Positions 1 to 7,127 of a stretch of 10,662 nt of DNA are shown in pieces. How positions within the stretch are numbered: position 1 is the first letter of the stretch; each line of letters begins with the position of its first letter. The position numbers were made by a program, and so were the translations under genes. The notes under the pieces are model-generated. The model made no database searches and was not told where the DNA came from. It saw only the letters and a list, made by a program, of their open reading frames with translations. Origin of the DNA: Micavibrio sp. UBA2020. Lineage in GTDB: Bacteria; Pseudomonadota; Alphaproteobacteria; Micavibrionales; UBA2020. Where the stretch lies: NCBI GenBank assembly GCA_002334985.1, contig DDBY01000187.1:1-10662 (forward strand), in the 5' to 3' direction.

Positions 1-1
1 G

Positions 2-1573
2 GCGCATAGCTCCACGTCGATTTCGGCGGGGCTCGGCATGGCTGTCGCCAGCAATCTGGATGGCCGCGAAAACCGTGTGATTTGCGTGATTGGCGATGGT
101 TCCATGAGCGCAGGCATGGCGTATGAAGCCATGAACAATGCGGGCAGCATGAAAAGCAAACTCGTTGTTATTCTGAATGACAACGACATGTCGATTGCCC
201 CGCCCGTCGGCGCCATGAGTGCCTATCTGTCGCGTCTGATTTCATCCAAACCCTATCTGGGCATGCGGGAGCTTGGCAAAAAAATCACCGGCAAGCTGCC
301 GGGGCCGCTGAAGCGTGCTGCGGCACGCGCCGAAGAATATGCGCGCGGTATGGTGACGGGCGGCACGCTGTTCGAAGAGCTGGGTTTTTACTACGTCGGC
401 CCCATCGACGGGCATAACTTCGACCATCTGCTGCCTGTGCTTGAAAACGTGCGGGATTCGATTTACGAAGGCCCCATCCTCGTCCATGTCGTCACGCAAA
501 AAGGCCGCGGCTATGCGCCTGCCGAAAACGCGGCGGATAAAATGCACGGCGTTGCCAAGTTTGACGTGGTAACAGGCGCGCAGGCGAAGGCGCAAACCAA
601 TGCACCGTCCTATACCCGTGTTTTTGCCGACAGCCTTATCGATGCGGCGCGCAAGGACGATAAAATCATCGCCATCACCGCGGCCATGCCGTCGGGGACG
701 GGGCTTGACATGTTCGGCAAGGAATTTCCGGCGCGCACCTTTGATGTGGGCATCGCGGAGCAGCACGCAGTGACCTTCGCCGCCGGGCTTGCGACCGAAG
801 GGTACAAGCCTTTTTGCGCCATTTATTCGACGTTTTTGCAGCGCGGGTATGACCAGCTGGTGCATGACGTCGCGCTGCAAAACCTGCCGGTGCGCTTTGC
901 GCTTGACCGGGCGGGGCTTGTGGGCGCGGACGGTGCAACGCATGCGGGCGCGTTCGATACGGCCTATCTTGCCTGCCTGCCCAATATGGTTTTGATGGCG
1001 GCCGGGGACGAAGCGGATTTGAAACACATGGTCGCCACCATGGCCGCGCATGACACGGGGCCGATTGCCCTGCGCTACCCGCGCGGCGAGGGTATCGGCG
1101 TTGAAATGCCGGAAGAAGGCCAGCCCCTTGAAATCGGCCGCGGCCGTATTTTGCGCGACGGCGCGACGGTTGCGCTGCTCAGCTACGGCACGCGCCTTGG
1201 CGAATGTCTGAAGGCAGCGGATATGCTCGCCGCCAAAGGTATTGCCCCGACAGTGGCCGATGCGCGTTTTGCCAAGCCACTTGACCGTGCGCTTATCCTG
1301 CAGCTTGCCCGCACGCATGACGTGCTGCTGACCATCGAAGAAGGCAGCGTTGGTGGTTTCGGCGCCATGGTGCTGCATTTGCTGGCGGACGAGGGCGTGC
1401 TGGACAGCGGCCTTAAAATCCGCACGCTGGTGCTGCCCGATACCTATATCGACCACGACACACCCGCCAAGCAATACGACATGGCAGGCCTGAGCGCGCC
1501 GCAAATCGCCGCGCAGGCATGGGCGTTGCTGGGCAAAGATGCGGCGGATATCGGCCTTGTCAAACCCGCCTGA
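2..1573 (+). CDS. dxs: 1-deoxy-D-xylulose-5-phosphate synthase, 5'-truncated by the window edge
   Basis: DXS condenses pyruvate and glyceraldehyde 3-phosphate, using thiamine diphosphate, in the first step of the MEP isoprenoid pathway in the cytosol; its product also feeds thiamine and pyridoxal synthesis. The frame is open from base 2 and begins [12 protein letters not shown], the conserved DXS segment just before the cofactor domain, so roughly the first 120 residues of a usual 620-640 lie outside the window. The ATG at 38 is internal. Visible landmarks are the thiamine diphosphate motif GDG (bases 92-100) followed by LNDND; the [14 protein letters not shown] block; [11 protein letters not shown], whose glutamate (bases 758-760) is the family's catalytic acid; and [15 protein letters not shown] in the pyrimidine-binding domain. 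The C-terminal transketolase domain is complete up to TGA at 1571-1573. The next gene overlaps its 3' end, which suggests cotranscription. Confidence 0.97.
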   Translation, partial: AHSSTSISAGLGMAVASNLDGRENRVICVIGDGSMSAGMAYEAMNNAGSMKSKLVVILNDNDMSIAPPVGAMSAYLSRLISSKPYLGMRELGKKITGKLPGPLKRAAARAEEYARGMVTGGTLFEELGFYYVGPIDGHNFDHLLPVLENVRDSIYEGPILVHVVTQKGRGYAPAENAADKMHGVAKFDVVTGAQAKAQTNAPSYTRVFADSLIDAARKDDKIIAITAAMPSGTGLDMFGKEFPARTFDVGIAEQHAVTFAAGLATEGYKPFCAIYSTFLQRGYDQLVHDVALQNLPVRFALDRAGLVGADGATHAGAFDTAYLACLPNMVLMAAGDEADLKHMVATMAAHDTGPIALRYPRGEGIGVEMPEEGQPLEIGRGRILRDGATVALLSYGTRLGECLKAADMLAAKGIAPTVADARFAKPLDRALILQLARTHDVLLTIEEGSVGGFGAMVLHLLADEGVLDSGLKIRTLVLPDTYIDHDTPAKQYDMAGLSAPQIAAQAWALLGKDAADIGLVKPA

Positions 1574-2771
1574 TATACCACTGCAAAGACCGGAAACACT
1601 TTTGGCGCGGGCTTTTGAATGCCTGCGCGTATCGCTTGTTCTGGGGCTGACGTCTTTCGGCGGGCCCGCCGCACATATTGGCTATTTCGAAAAAAACTAT
1701 GTCACGCGGCGCGGCTGGATTTCTCCGGCGCAGTTCGCGCAGCTGACGGCGCTATGCCAGCTGCTCCCCGGGCCCGCCAGCAGCCAGATGAATTTTCTTA
1801 TCGGCTGGGTGCGTGCAGGGCTTGCAGGGGCGGTTTTTTCTTTTATCGGCTTTACGCTGCCGTCTGTCATTTTGATGTTGCTGGTGGCGCTTTATGCGCA
1901 GCAGCTCTCCGGCCTGCCTGCGCTGGTTTTGGTGATGAAGCTTGTGGCCGCGGTGATTGTGGCGCAGGCGGTGTGGTCGATGGCACGGCGGCTTTGCCCT
2001 GACCTGCTGCGGCGGTTTGTGGCAGTGGCATCCACGGCAGCTTGTGCGCTGATGGGCGGTATTTATGTGCAAATTGCGGTGATGGCGGCAGGCGCCATTG
2101 CAACCGCATGGCGCCCCCCCGCGCAAGATGCGGCGCAAGACGGAACGCCGCTGCCAAATGCCGTTTCTGCGGGCGCGGCGTGGCGGGCCCTTCGGGTTTT
2201 TATTTTGCTGCTGCTGGCGCTGCCTGTTTTTTCCATGGTTTTTGACGCACAAGGCGCCGCCGCGATTGCCGATGTTTTTTACCGCAGCGGCGCGCTGGTT
2301 TTTGGCGGCGGGCATGTTGTCTTGCCGCTGCTGCACGACGCGCTGCCCGCGCTTCGGCAGGATATGATGCTTTACTACGGCTTTGCGCAAGGCTTGCCGG
2401 GGCCGCTGTTTTCGATTGCCGCGGCGCTTGGCTACGCGCTTTTGCCCGCAGCCCCGTGGGCGGGGGCGGCTGTGGCGGCGGGGTTTATTTTCTTGCCGGG
2501 CTTGCTGGCGGCCATTGCCGGATATTATTTCTGGCAGCGGATTTTATCCATGCCGCGGCTGCTGGGCGCGCTGTCCGGCCTGTCTGCAGCGGTTGTGGGC
2601 ATTCTGGCCGGCACATGGATTGACCCCGTGCTGACGGGCGCTATTCAGCGTATCGAAGATGCCGTTTTCATTATTGTCTGTTTCGCGTTCGCGCAGTGGA
2701 AAAACCTGCCTGCGCCAGTGGTCATGGTGCTTTGCGCAGGCTATGTGCTGGCCATGGGGGCGCTGGCATGA
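1539..2771 (+). CDS. chrA: Chromate transporter (CHR/ChrA) family membrane protein, two-domain form
   Basis: This is a polytopic inner-membrane protein of the CHR family. Characterised members export chromate, but many family members have no proven substrate, so chromate resistance is inference. Its 410 residues fit the long form, which carries two CHR halves. The first half has [12 protein letters not shown] (39-50) and LLPGPASSQ (75-83). The second has [11 protein letters not shown] (255-265), [12 protein letters not shown] (284-295) and an [11 protein letters not shown] helix (318-328). A hydrophilic linker (about 191-215) separates the halves and about ten hydrophobic segments are visible. 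ATG 1539 overlaps dxs by 35 bases and has no clear ribosome-binding site. An in-frame TTG at 1602 would remove the overlap and still leave eight residues before the first conserved arginine-valine, so the start is uncertain. The stop overlaps the tlyA start (ATGA, 2768-2771). Base composition resembles that of its neighbours. Confidence 0.9.
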   Translation: MRRISALSNPPDIPLQRPETLLARAFECLRVSLVLGLTSFGGPAAHIGYFEKNYVTRRGWISPAQFAQLTALCQLLPGPASSQMNFLIGWVRAGLAGAVFSFIGFTLPSVILMLLVALYAQQLSGLPALVLVMKLVAAVIVAQAVWSMARRLCPDLLRRFVAVASTAACALMGGIYVQIAVMAAGAIATAWRPPAQDAAQDGTPLPNAVSAGAAWRALRVFILLLLALPVFSMVFDAQGAAAIADVFYRSGALVFGGGHVVLPLLHDALPALRQDMMLYYGFAQGLPGPLFSIAAALGYALLPAAPWAGAAVAAGFIFLPGLLAAIAGYYFWQRILSMPRLLGALSGLSAAVVGILAGTWIDPVLTGAIQRIEDAVFIIVCFAFAQWKNLPAPVVMVLCAGYVLAMGALA

Positions 2772-3505
2772 AGAAACGGCTGGATCAGGCTTTGACTGAA
2801 CGCGGCCTTGCCCCCAGCCGTGCGCGGGCGCAGGCGATGATACGCGCAGGGCATGTCAGTGTCGGCGGCAAAGTGCAAAACAAACCGGCCGCCGAAGTAT
2901 CGGATACAGATGAAATCACCGTCAGCGGTGATGTGCATCCGTGGGTGTCGCGCGGCGGCGTCAAGCTTGCCCACGCGCTGGATGTTTTTGGTGTGGATGT
3001 GACGGGTGCGGTATGCCTCGACCTTGGTGCGTCCACGGGCGGTTTTTGCGACGTGCTGCTGACGCGCGGCGCGGCGGAGATATATGCGGTGGATGTGGGG
3101 CAAGGCCAGCTGCACGAAAAAATCCGCATGGACAGCCGTGTGCATAATCTTGAATCCACCCATGCGAAAGATTTAACCCGGGCGCTTATCCCCTCTGCGC
3201 CTGATATGCTGGTGGCGGATGTCAGCTTTGTCAGCCTGACCAAGGTGCTGCCTTTTGTACTGCCGCTGCTGGCAGCATCGGCGCGCGCCGTCTTGCTTGT
3301 TAAACCCCAATTCGAATCATCCCCTGCCGACATCGGCAAAGGGGGCATTGTCAAAGACGCCGCGGTGCAGGCGGCGGCCGTGCAAAACGTCGCGGGGTTT
3401 ATGACGGCGGCGCTTTGGCAGGTCAGTCCCGCTATCGACAGCCCCCTCACGGGTGGCGATGGCAACCGCGAGTATTTAATTTATGCATATAAATCAGATA
3501 CATAA
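2768..3505 (+). CDS. tlyA: TlyA family rRNA (cytidine-2'-O)-methyltransferase
   Basis: TlyA proteins 2'-O-methylate cytidines in 16S and/or 23S rRNA using S-adenosylmethionine; in mycobacteria this determines capreomycin sensitivity. The 245-residue protein has an N-terminal S4 RNA-binding domain (1-56, including LDQALTERGLAPSRARAQAMI), a short linker HPWV (57-60), and an FtsJ/RrmJ-like Rossmann methyltransferase domain. The SAM motif is CLDLGASTGGFCDVLL (83-98). The K-D-K-E tetrad of this fold can be placed at K66, D151 (DVSFVSL), K179 (VKPQFE) and E235 (NREYL). The start is ATG 2768, which overlaps the upstream TGA; an earlier in-frame ATG at 2696 would add residues read from chrA sequence that are unlike the family. 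Translation is probably coupled to chrA. The older name 'hemolysin A' for this family should not be taken as its function here. The last codons are AT-rich and run into the promoter region of the next gene. Confidence 0.96.
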   Translation: MKKRLDQALTERGLAPSRARAQAMIRAGHVSVGGKVQNKPAAEVSDTDEITVSGDVHPWVSRGGVKLAHALDVFGVDVTGAVCLDLGASTGGFCDVLLTRGAAEIYAVDVGQGQLHEKIRMDSRVHNLESTHAKDLTRALIPSAPDMLVADVSFVSLTKVLPFVLPLLAASARAVLLVKPQFESSPADIGKGGIVKDAAVQAAAVQNVAGFMTAALWQVSPAIDSPLTGGDGNREYLIYAYKSDT

Positions 3506-3513
3506 AATTACTT

Positions 3514-3541
3514 TTGACATAAAGTGAAAGAGCCGTTTACC
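3514..3541 (+). promoter_or_regulatory. Candidate sigma70-type promoter for the metallopeptidase-like pair
   Basis: A perfect TTGACA lies at 3514-3519. The -10 is weak: TTTACC at 3536-3541 with a 16-base spacer is the best fit. The sequence just upstream is strikingly A/T-rich for this window and could act as an UP element. It includes a 6-base inverted repeat, ATTTAT/ATAAAT, at 3479-3484 and 3489-3494 around GCAT. The gap from tlyA to the next gene is 68 bases and no hairpin terminator is visible in it, so read-through from tlyA is also possible. Confidence 0.4.
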
Positions 3542-3573
3542 GTTTTTCATCCGCTTCGTGTTAGGCTAAAGCC

Positions 3574-4620
3574 ATGTCAAATAACGATTCATCGCCACAA
3601 GACGTCAAAACAGCCGCCCTGCGCAAGGCGGTCTTGGCAGAGGTGCGTCTGACACCGCTTGGCCGCGCCCTGCTGCGTGCGCTTGGCCGCCAGCGCGTTA
3701 AAATCGTTTTCACAAAAAATGTGCCGGGCGGCGAAGACGGCCAAAAGCTTTTCGGGCTTTTTGACCCGCGCATCAATACGTTGTTTGTGGACAGCACGGC
3801 GCCGCGTCATGCGCAGCTGCATTTTTTTGCGCATGAATCGCGCCACGCCTTGCAGATGGAACAAGGCCGCAAGCTGACCGAAGCGGGTAAAAACACATCG
3901 CTGGATTATTTCTCGCCTGCGGCGCAGCTATACCTGATGCGCCTGCGCGAACTGGACGCCGATACTTTCGCCGTCTATTTCGTCAACCAACACGATATGC
4001 ACACGCATAGCAACCATGCGGCGCAAATGGCGAAACGCGGTATTCTGTTTGGCAAAGACCCCTATGACCGTGCAGGGCTTTACGAAGCTTTTTGCGATAA
4101 ATGGGAACAGGGCGGCAAACCGCGCGACATGCAGGCTGCCACGCGCGCCGCGGCGGACGCCTTTTTGCAAAATACCGCGCTTTTGAATACCTATAACAAC
4201 TTCGCCCTGCATGTGTGGGAAAACACGATGATGCAAGGCCTGCAAGACAATGCGCAAAAGCCGCAAAGCAGCTTCGCGCGGGGTTTCAGTGCTGTTGCGC
4301 GCGGCGCATCGATGCAAAAAAATAAATCCGCGCAGGCTGCCGGCATGCAGGTGATTTTCGCGCAGCATGCTGCTGCTTACGCCAAAATTCTGCCGCAAAG
4401 CAGCGTACCGGACTATACAAAAGGAAAAACCCCGCGTGCGTTCATGCGCCATGTTTGTGAAAAGCCCGAAGGCGCAAACCCGTGGGAAACCACCAATTTC
4501 AGGTTTGAACGCGCGCTCGACAGCTTCAACCGCGCTGTTGCACATTACGCCGCGATGCCGGATGCCGCGAATAGTAACGCGCCAAAACCTGCGCGTAAAA
4601 AACGGGGGGCGCAACCATGA
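3574..4620 (+). CDS. Putative cytosolic zinc metallopeptidase-like protein, HExxH type (first of a tandem pair)
   Basis: I do not recognise a characterised homologue. The 348-residue product has no signal peptide and no membrane helix, so it is probably cytosolic. Residues 82-95 read LHFFAHESRHALQM, giving an HExxH zinc site (H87, E88, H91). An acidic cluster, ELDAD (126-130), lies 35 residues after H91, where gluzincin-type peptidases often carry the third metal ligand. The N-terminal part has TPLGRALL (27-34) and a VKIVF strand (42-46), matched in the next gene by TPEGKALL and PIRF. The middle is helical, with an FALHVWENTMMQGL segment (210-223), and the C-terminus is basic (KPARKKRG). The family may be one of the Pfam putative-metallopeptidase DUFs (DUF6782 comes to mind, unverified). 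ATG 3574 is the first start, with only a weak ribosome-binding site. The stop overlaps the next start. Base composition matches its neighbours, so there is no sign of recent transfer. Peptidase activity and substrate are inference. Confidence 0.85.
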   Translation: MSNNDSSPQDVKTAALRKAVLAEVRLTPLGRALLRALGRQRVKIVFTKNVPGGEDGQKLFGLFDPRINTLFVDSTAPRHAQLHFFAHESRHALQMEQGRKLTEAGKNTSLDYFSPAAQLYLMRLRELDADTFAVYFVNQHDMHTHSNHAAQMAKRGILFGKDPYDRAGLYEAFCDKWEQGGKPRDMQAATRAAADAFLQNTALLNTYNNFALHVWENTMMQGLQDNAQKPQSSFARGFSAVARGASMQKNKSAQAAGMQVIFAQHAAAYAKILPQSSVPDYTKGKTPRAFMRHVCEKPEGANPWETTNFRFERALDSFNRAVAHYAAMPDAANSNAPKPARKKRGAQP

Positions 4621-5744
4621 GCACGCCCGGACAAAACAGCGTTTCCCTGCGTGCGCGTATGCGCGAAACGGTTATCCAGTTCTGCCACGAACGCCTGCAC
4701 GGGCGCGACGAAACCCGCCGCCGCCAGACAATGGACATGCTTTATACAACGCCCGAGGGTAAAGCCCTTCTGGATACGGCCGCAAAATACGGCGTGCCGA
4801 TAAGGTTTATGCGTGCGGGCAAGGCGGGCTCTCTCGGCTCTCTTTCCAAAGAGCCTGATGACGCGACAGTGGGCGTGACGGTCGCCAATACCGGAAACCT
4901 GCCGCAAATGGTGCTGACGCTTTTCCATGAACTGCGCCACATGAAACAGCAGGAAGAGCAAGGCGACATCAAAAAAGGCGTGTTCCTCGGGCTTAAAAAC
5001 ACGCGCCGCGCACACATGCTTTCGCTGATGCAAGAGGCGGATGCCTTTACCAGCGAAACCCTTTTCGCGCTGGACAGAAATGCCGCCGGCGATGCGACCT
5101 ATCTGAACAGTGTGATGACGCGCGGCGATGACCTTGCGCGCGTATCGGCACGGTACATCAAAACGGCGCCGGTGAGCTATGAAAAGGACAGGGATGCTTT
5201 CCGCCGCGGGCTTTTCGCGCATATCATGCTGGAGGGGCTTTCAGGCTATTCCGCGTCCTATTTCCTTGGCTACGCCGCCGCTTTCCGCCGCAGTGCGACC
5301 AAAGATGATTTTGCCAATCTGGTCGAAGAGCAGCGTGAGCTGCGCAAGCTGGATAATCAAAGCCCGCTGGCACTGCCATACGGCCAGTCCTACATGCAAA
5401 AAACATCGGTGACGGCGATGGCGCGGGTGTTTTTCAAAACCCTGCCGCTGGCCGAACAGGAAGCTTTGGCGCTGGTTGAAAAAACCGTGCGCAATATCGG
5501 CAAGATGAGCGAAGAGCAATACCAGAAAACCCGCGAAACGGCGGCGACAGCGCTGATTTCGGTTTACCAGACCGACCCGCGGGAGCTTGTTTATTCAACC
5601 GAAGCGGATACGGTGCGCCGTACCGTATCCGAAGCGGCCATCGCCGATGCGCCCGATTTGCGCAAGGCTTTCGCCAAAGTGGCCACGCGGAAAATGCAGA
5701 ACTTTGCAGGCTTCACCCCGCCCCGCCCGCCGCGGCCGATGTAG
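4617..5744 (+). CDS. Putative cytosolic zinc metallopeptidase-like protein, HExxH type (second of a tandem pair)
   Basis: This 375-residue protein appears to be a diverged paralogue of the upstream gene product. The two share the order TPxGxALL (here 45-52), a short strand (PIRF, 61-64), an HExxH helix (LTLFHELRHMKQQEEQG, 100-116; ligands H104 and H108, catalytic E105), an acidic EAD (140-142) in the helix 32 residues later, and an AHIMLEGLSGY segment (201-211) resembling LHVWENTMMQGL of the first protein. After about residue 230 it continues as charged helices and ends in a proline/arginine-rich tail. No signal peptide or membrane segment is visible. A second HExxH match, HERLH (24-28), is not shared with the paralogue and is probably chance. 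ATG 4617 overlaps the upstream TGA (ATGA) behind a G-rich stretch (4604-4609) that could serve as ribosome-binding site, so the two are probably translationally coupled. The target is unknown. The gene converges on the dehydrogenase gene, 30 bases away. Confidence 0.85.
   Translation: MSTPGQNSVSLRARMRETVIQFCHERLHGRDETRRRQTMDMLYTTPEGKALLDTAAKYGVPIRFMRAGKAGSLGSLSKEPDDATVGVTVANTGNLPQMVLTLFHELRHMKQQEEQGDIKKGVFLGLKNTRRAHMLSLMQEADAFTSETLFALDRNAAGDATYLNSVMTRGDDLARVSARYIKTAPVSYEKDRDAFRRGLFAHIMLEGLSGYSASYFLGYAAAFRRSATKDDFANLVEEQRELRKLDNQSPLALPYGQSYMQKTSVTAMARVFFKTLPLAEQEALALVEKTVRNIGKMSEEQYQKTRETAATALISVYQTDPRELVYSTEADTVRRTVSEAAIADAPDLRKAFAKVATRKMQNFAGFTPPRPPRPM
5599..5637. repeat. Inverted repeat nested in a short direct repeat, inside the coding sequence
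   Basis: Within the second metallopeptidase-like gene, CGGATACGGT (5605-5614) is followed after a 7-base loop by its exact complement ACCGTATCCG (5622-5631). The 9-mer CCGAAGCGG occurs at both ends of the structure (5599-5607 and 5629-5637). The reading frame runs straight through it. It may be a chance hairpin or a trace of local duplication; no other copy was noticed in the window. Confidence 0.5.
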
Positions 5745-5774
5745 GTTATTCTTCGCGGTTGGAAAGAATCGGTA

Positions 5775-7016
5775 TCAGGCGGTTTCTTTGAAAAGCTCGC
5801 GGCCAATCAGCATGCGGCGGATTTCAGATGTGCCCGCGCCAATTTCGTACAGCTTCGCATCGCGCAGCAAGCGCCCCGTGGGATAATCGTTGATATAGCC
5901 GTTACCCCCCAGACATTGGATGGCTTCAAGCGCCATCCAGGTCGCTTTTTCGGCGGCGTACAAAATCGCCCCCGCCGCGTCCTTGCGCGTGATTTCCTTG
6001 CGGTCGCAGGCCTTGCCGACGGCATAGACATAGGCACGCGCGGTATTCAGCGCGACGTACATATCGGCGATTTTGCCCTGCATCAGCTGGAACTCGCCAA
6101 TGCTCTGGCCGAATTGTTTGCGTTCATGCACATAGGGAATCACGATATCCATGCAGGCCTGCATGATGCCGATGGGCCCCGCGGCCAAGACGGCGCGTTC
6201 GTAATCAAGCCCGCTCATCAGCACATTCACGCCCTTGCCTGTCATGCCGAGGATGTTTTCTTCGGGCACTTCGCAATCTTCGAATACCAGCTCGCAGGTG
6301 TTCGAGCCGCGCATGCCCAGCTTGTCCAGTTTTTGCGCCGTTGAAAAACCTTTGAACGTTTTTTCGATGATAAAAGCCGTCATACCCTTCGCCCCTGCGG
6401 CGGGGTCGGTCTTGGCATAAACGACCAGCGTGTCGGCGTCAGGACCGTTGGTAATCCACATCTTGTTGCCGTTCAGCACATAGCGGTCGCCCTTTTTCTC
6501 CGCGCGCAGTTTCATGGAAACAACGTCGGAGCCGGCGCCCGGCTCGCTCATGGCCAGTGCGCCGATGGTGCGGCCCGCGCAAAGGTCGGGCAGGTATTTC
6601 TTTTTCTGCTCGATGCTGCCGTTCAGGCGTATCTGGTTGACGCAAAGGTTCGAAAACGCGCCGTAGGAAAGCCCGATAGAGGCCGATGCGCGCGAGATTT
6701 CTTCCATCGCGATAATATGCTCGCAATAGCCAAGGCCGGAACCGCCGTATTCTTCCTCGACCGTGATGCCGAGAAGGCCGAGCTTGCCGAATTCCGGCCA
6801 CAGACCGTTGGGAAATTCGTTACTGCGGTCAACCGCGGCGGCGATGGGGGCGATGTTATCCTGCGCGAAGGCGCGCACGGTTTCGCGTATCATGTCCGCG
6901 TTCTCGCCCATGTCGAATTTCAGCGACGGATAATCCAGCGCCTTCGGCACATAGCTTTCGACGTGCAGGTTATCGGCGGTGTGGGCATCGACAGAAGACA
7001 TGCTTTGCGCTTTCAT
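5775..7016 (-). CDS. liuA: Isovaleryl-CoA dehydrogenase (acyl-CoA dehydrogenase family)
   Basis: This FAD enzyme oxidises isovaleryl-CoA to 3-methylcrotonyl-CoA in leucine degradation and passes electrons to ETF. From ATG 7016 the protein has 413 residues. It shows the usual order of N-terminal helical domain, beta domain with [10 protein letters not shown] (156-165) and GNKMWITNG (183-191), and C-terminal helical domain. Two features point to isovaleryl-CoA rather than other acyl-CoA dehydrogenases: the glutamate in [11 protein letters not shown] (E273, the isovaleryl-type catalytic base), and YEIGAGTSE (390-398) in place of the YEGT motif that carries the base in medium-chain enzymes. The start at 7016 is preferred because GGAG lies nine bases upstream. 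An in-frame ATG at 7052 sits at the foot of a terminator hairpin and has no such site. Even so, about 35 residues precede the conserved [12 protein letters not shown]. No other leucine-degradation gene is visible beside it, so specificity rests on sequence alone. Confidence 0.93.
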   Translation of the reverse strand: MKAQSMSSVDAHTADNLHVESYVPKALDYPSLKFDMGENADMIRETVRAFAQDNIAPIAAAVDRSNEFPNGLWPEFGKLGLLGITVEEEYGGSGLGYCEHIIAMEEISRASASIGLSYGAFSNLCVNQIRLNGSIEQKKKYLPDLCAGRTIGALAMSEPGAGSDVVSMKLRAEKKGDRYVLNGNKMWITNGPDADTLVVYAKTDPAAGAKGMTAFIIEKTFKGFSTAQKLDKLGMRGSNTCELVFEDCEVPEENILGMTGKGVNVLMSGLDYERAVLAAGPIGIMQACMDIVIPYVHERKQFGQSIGEFQLMQGKIADMYVALNTARAYVYAVGKACDRKEITRKDAAGAILYAAEKATWMALEAIQCLGGNGYINDYPTGRLLRDAKLYEIGAGTSEIRRMLIGRELFKETA

Positions 7017-7025
7017 GGCTGGAAA

Positions 7026-7029
7026 CTCC
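7026..7029 (-). promoter_or_regulatory. Ribosome-binding site that decides the dehydrogenase start
   Basis: On the minus strand GGAG (inside CCGGAG) stands nine bases before ATG 7016. The alternative ATG at 7052 is preceded by a C/T-rich sequence with no Shine-Dalgarno match and overlaps the region just after the terminator stem. This supports 7016 as the translation start. Confidence 0.6.
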
Positions 7030-7053
7030 GGTATTTGGACGGTCTTCAGCATA

Positions 7054-7084
7054 GCGAAAAGCGCAGGGCTTGGCGACCCTGCGC
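7054..7084 (-). terminator. Rho-independent terminator (or leader attenuator) between the ankyrin gene and the dehydrogenase gene
   Basis: Read on the minus strand, GCGCAGGG (7084-7077) and CCCTGCGC (7068-7061) form a perfect 8-bp GC-rich stem with an 8-base loop, immediately followed by TTTT (7060-7057). AGCG and CGCT outside the stem could extend it past a small internal loop. The T run exists only in the minus-strand sense. It lies 44 bases past the ankyrin gene stop and 37 bases before the dehydrogenase ATG. It therefore either ends the ankyrin transcript or sits in the dehydrogenase mRNA leader. Confidence 0.7.
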
Positions 7085-7102
7085 AGACGCTAAGCAGCGC
7101 AG

Positions 7103-7120
7103 CATAATGCGTATATTATG
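7103..7120. promoter_or_regulatory. Inverted repeat CATAAT-N6-ATTATG, possible operator
   Basis: CATAAT (7103-7108) and its exact complement ATTATG (7115-7120) flank six bases, in the only AT-rich patch of this intergenic region. This could be a regulator site or part of a promoter for the dehydrogenase gene. It does not resemble the LiuR or LiuQ operators as I remember them, and no confident -35/-10 pair can be drawn. Confidence 0.3.
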
Positions 7121-7127
7121 AAATAAA

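Noticed and set aside
242..1504. A 420-codon open frame on the minus strand, antisense to dxs.
   Set aside because: The dxs frame is unambiguous across the region. The antisense translation is rich in Arg, His and Gln with no recognisable domain, as expected when the opposite strand of a GC-rich gene is read.
2696..2767. Longer tlyA start at ATG 2696.
   Set aside because: The extra 24 residues come from chrA sequence in another frame and do not resemble the S4 domain. ATG 2768 gives the family's usual MKKRLDQ-type start with an ATGA overlap.
2768..3505. Hemolysin function for the TlyA protein.
   Set aside because: The K-D-K-E methyltransferase tetrad and S4 domain indicate an rRNA methyltransferase; 'hemolysin A' is a historical label for this family.
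4686..4700. HERLH near the start of the second metallopeptidase-like protein as an additional zinc site.
   Set aside because: It is not present in the paralogue and has no nearby acidic partner in the expected position; HELRH at 104-108 is the one matched in both proteins.
4545..5222. Minus-strand 225-codon open frame opposite the second metallopeptidase-like gene.
   Set aside because: It has no domain and a composition typical of a shadow frame, and the plus-strand gene shows a conserved motif order shared with its neighbour.
5748..5769. Hairpin ATTCTT/AAGAAT in the convergent gap as a bidirectional terminator.
   Set aside because: The stem is six A/T-rich pairs with a 10-base loop and no T run on either side, too weak to call.
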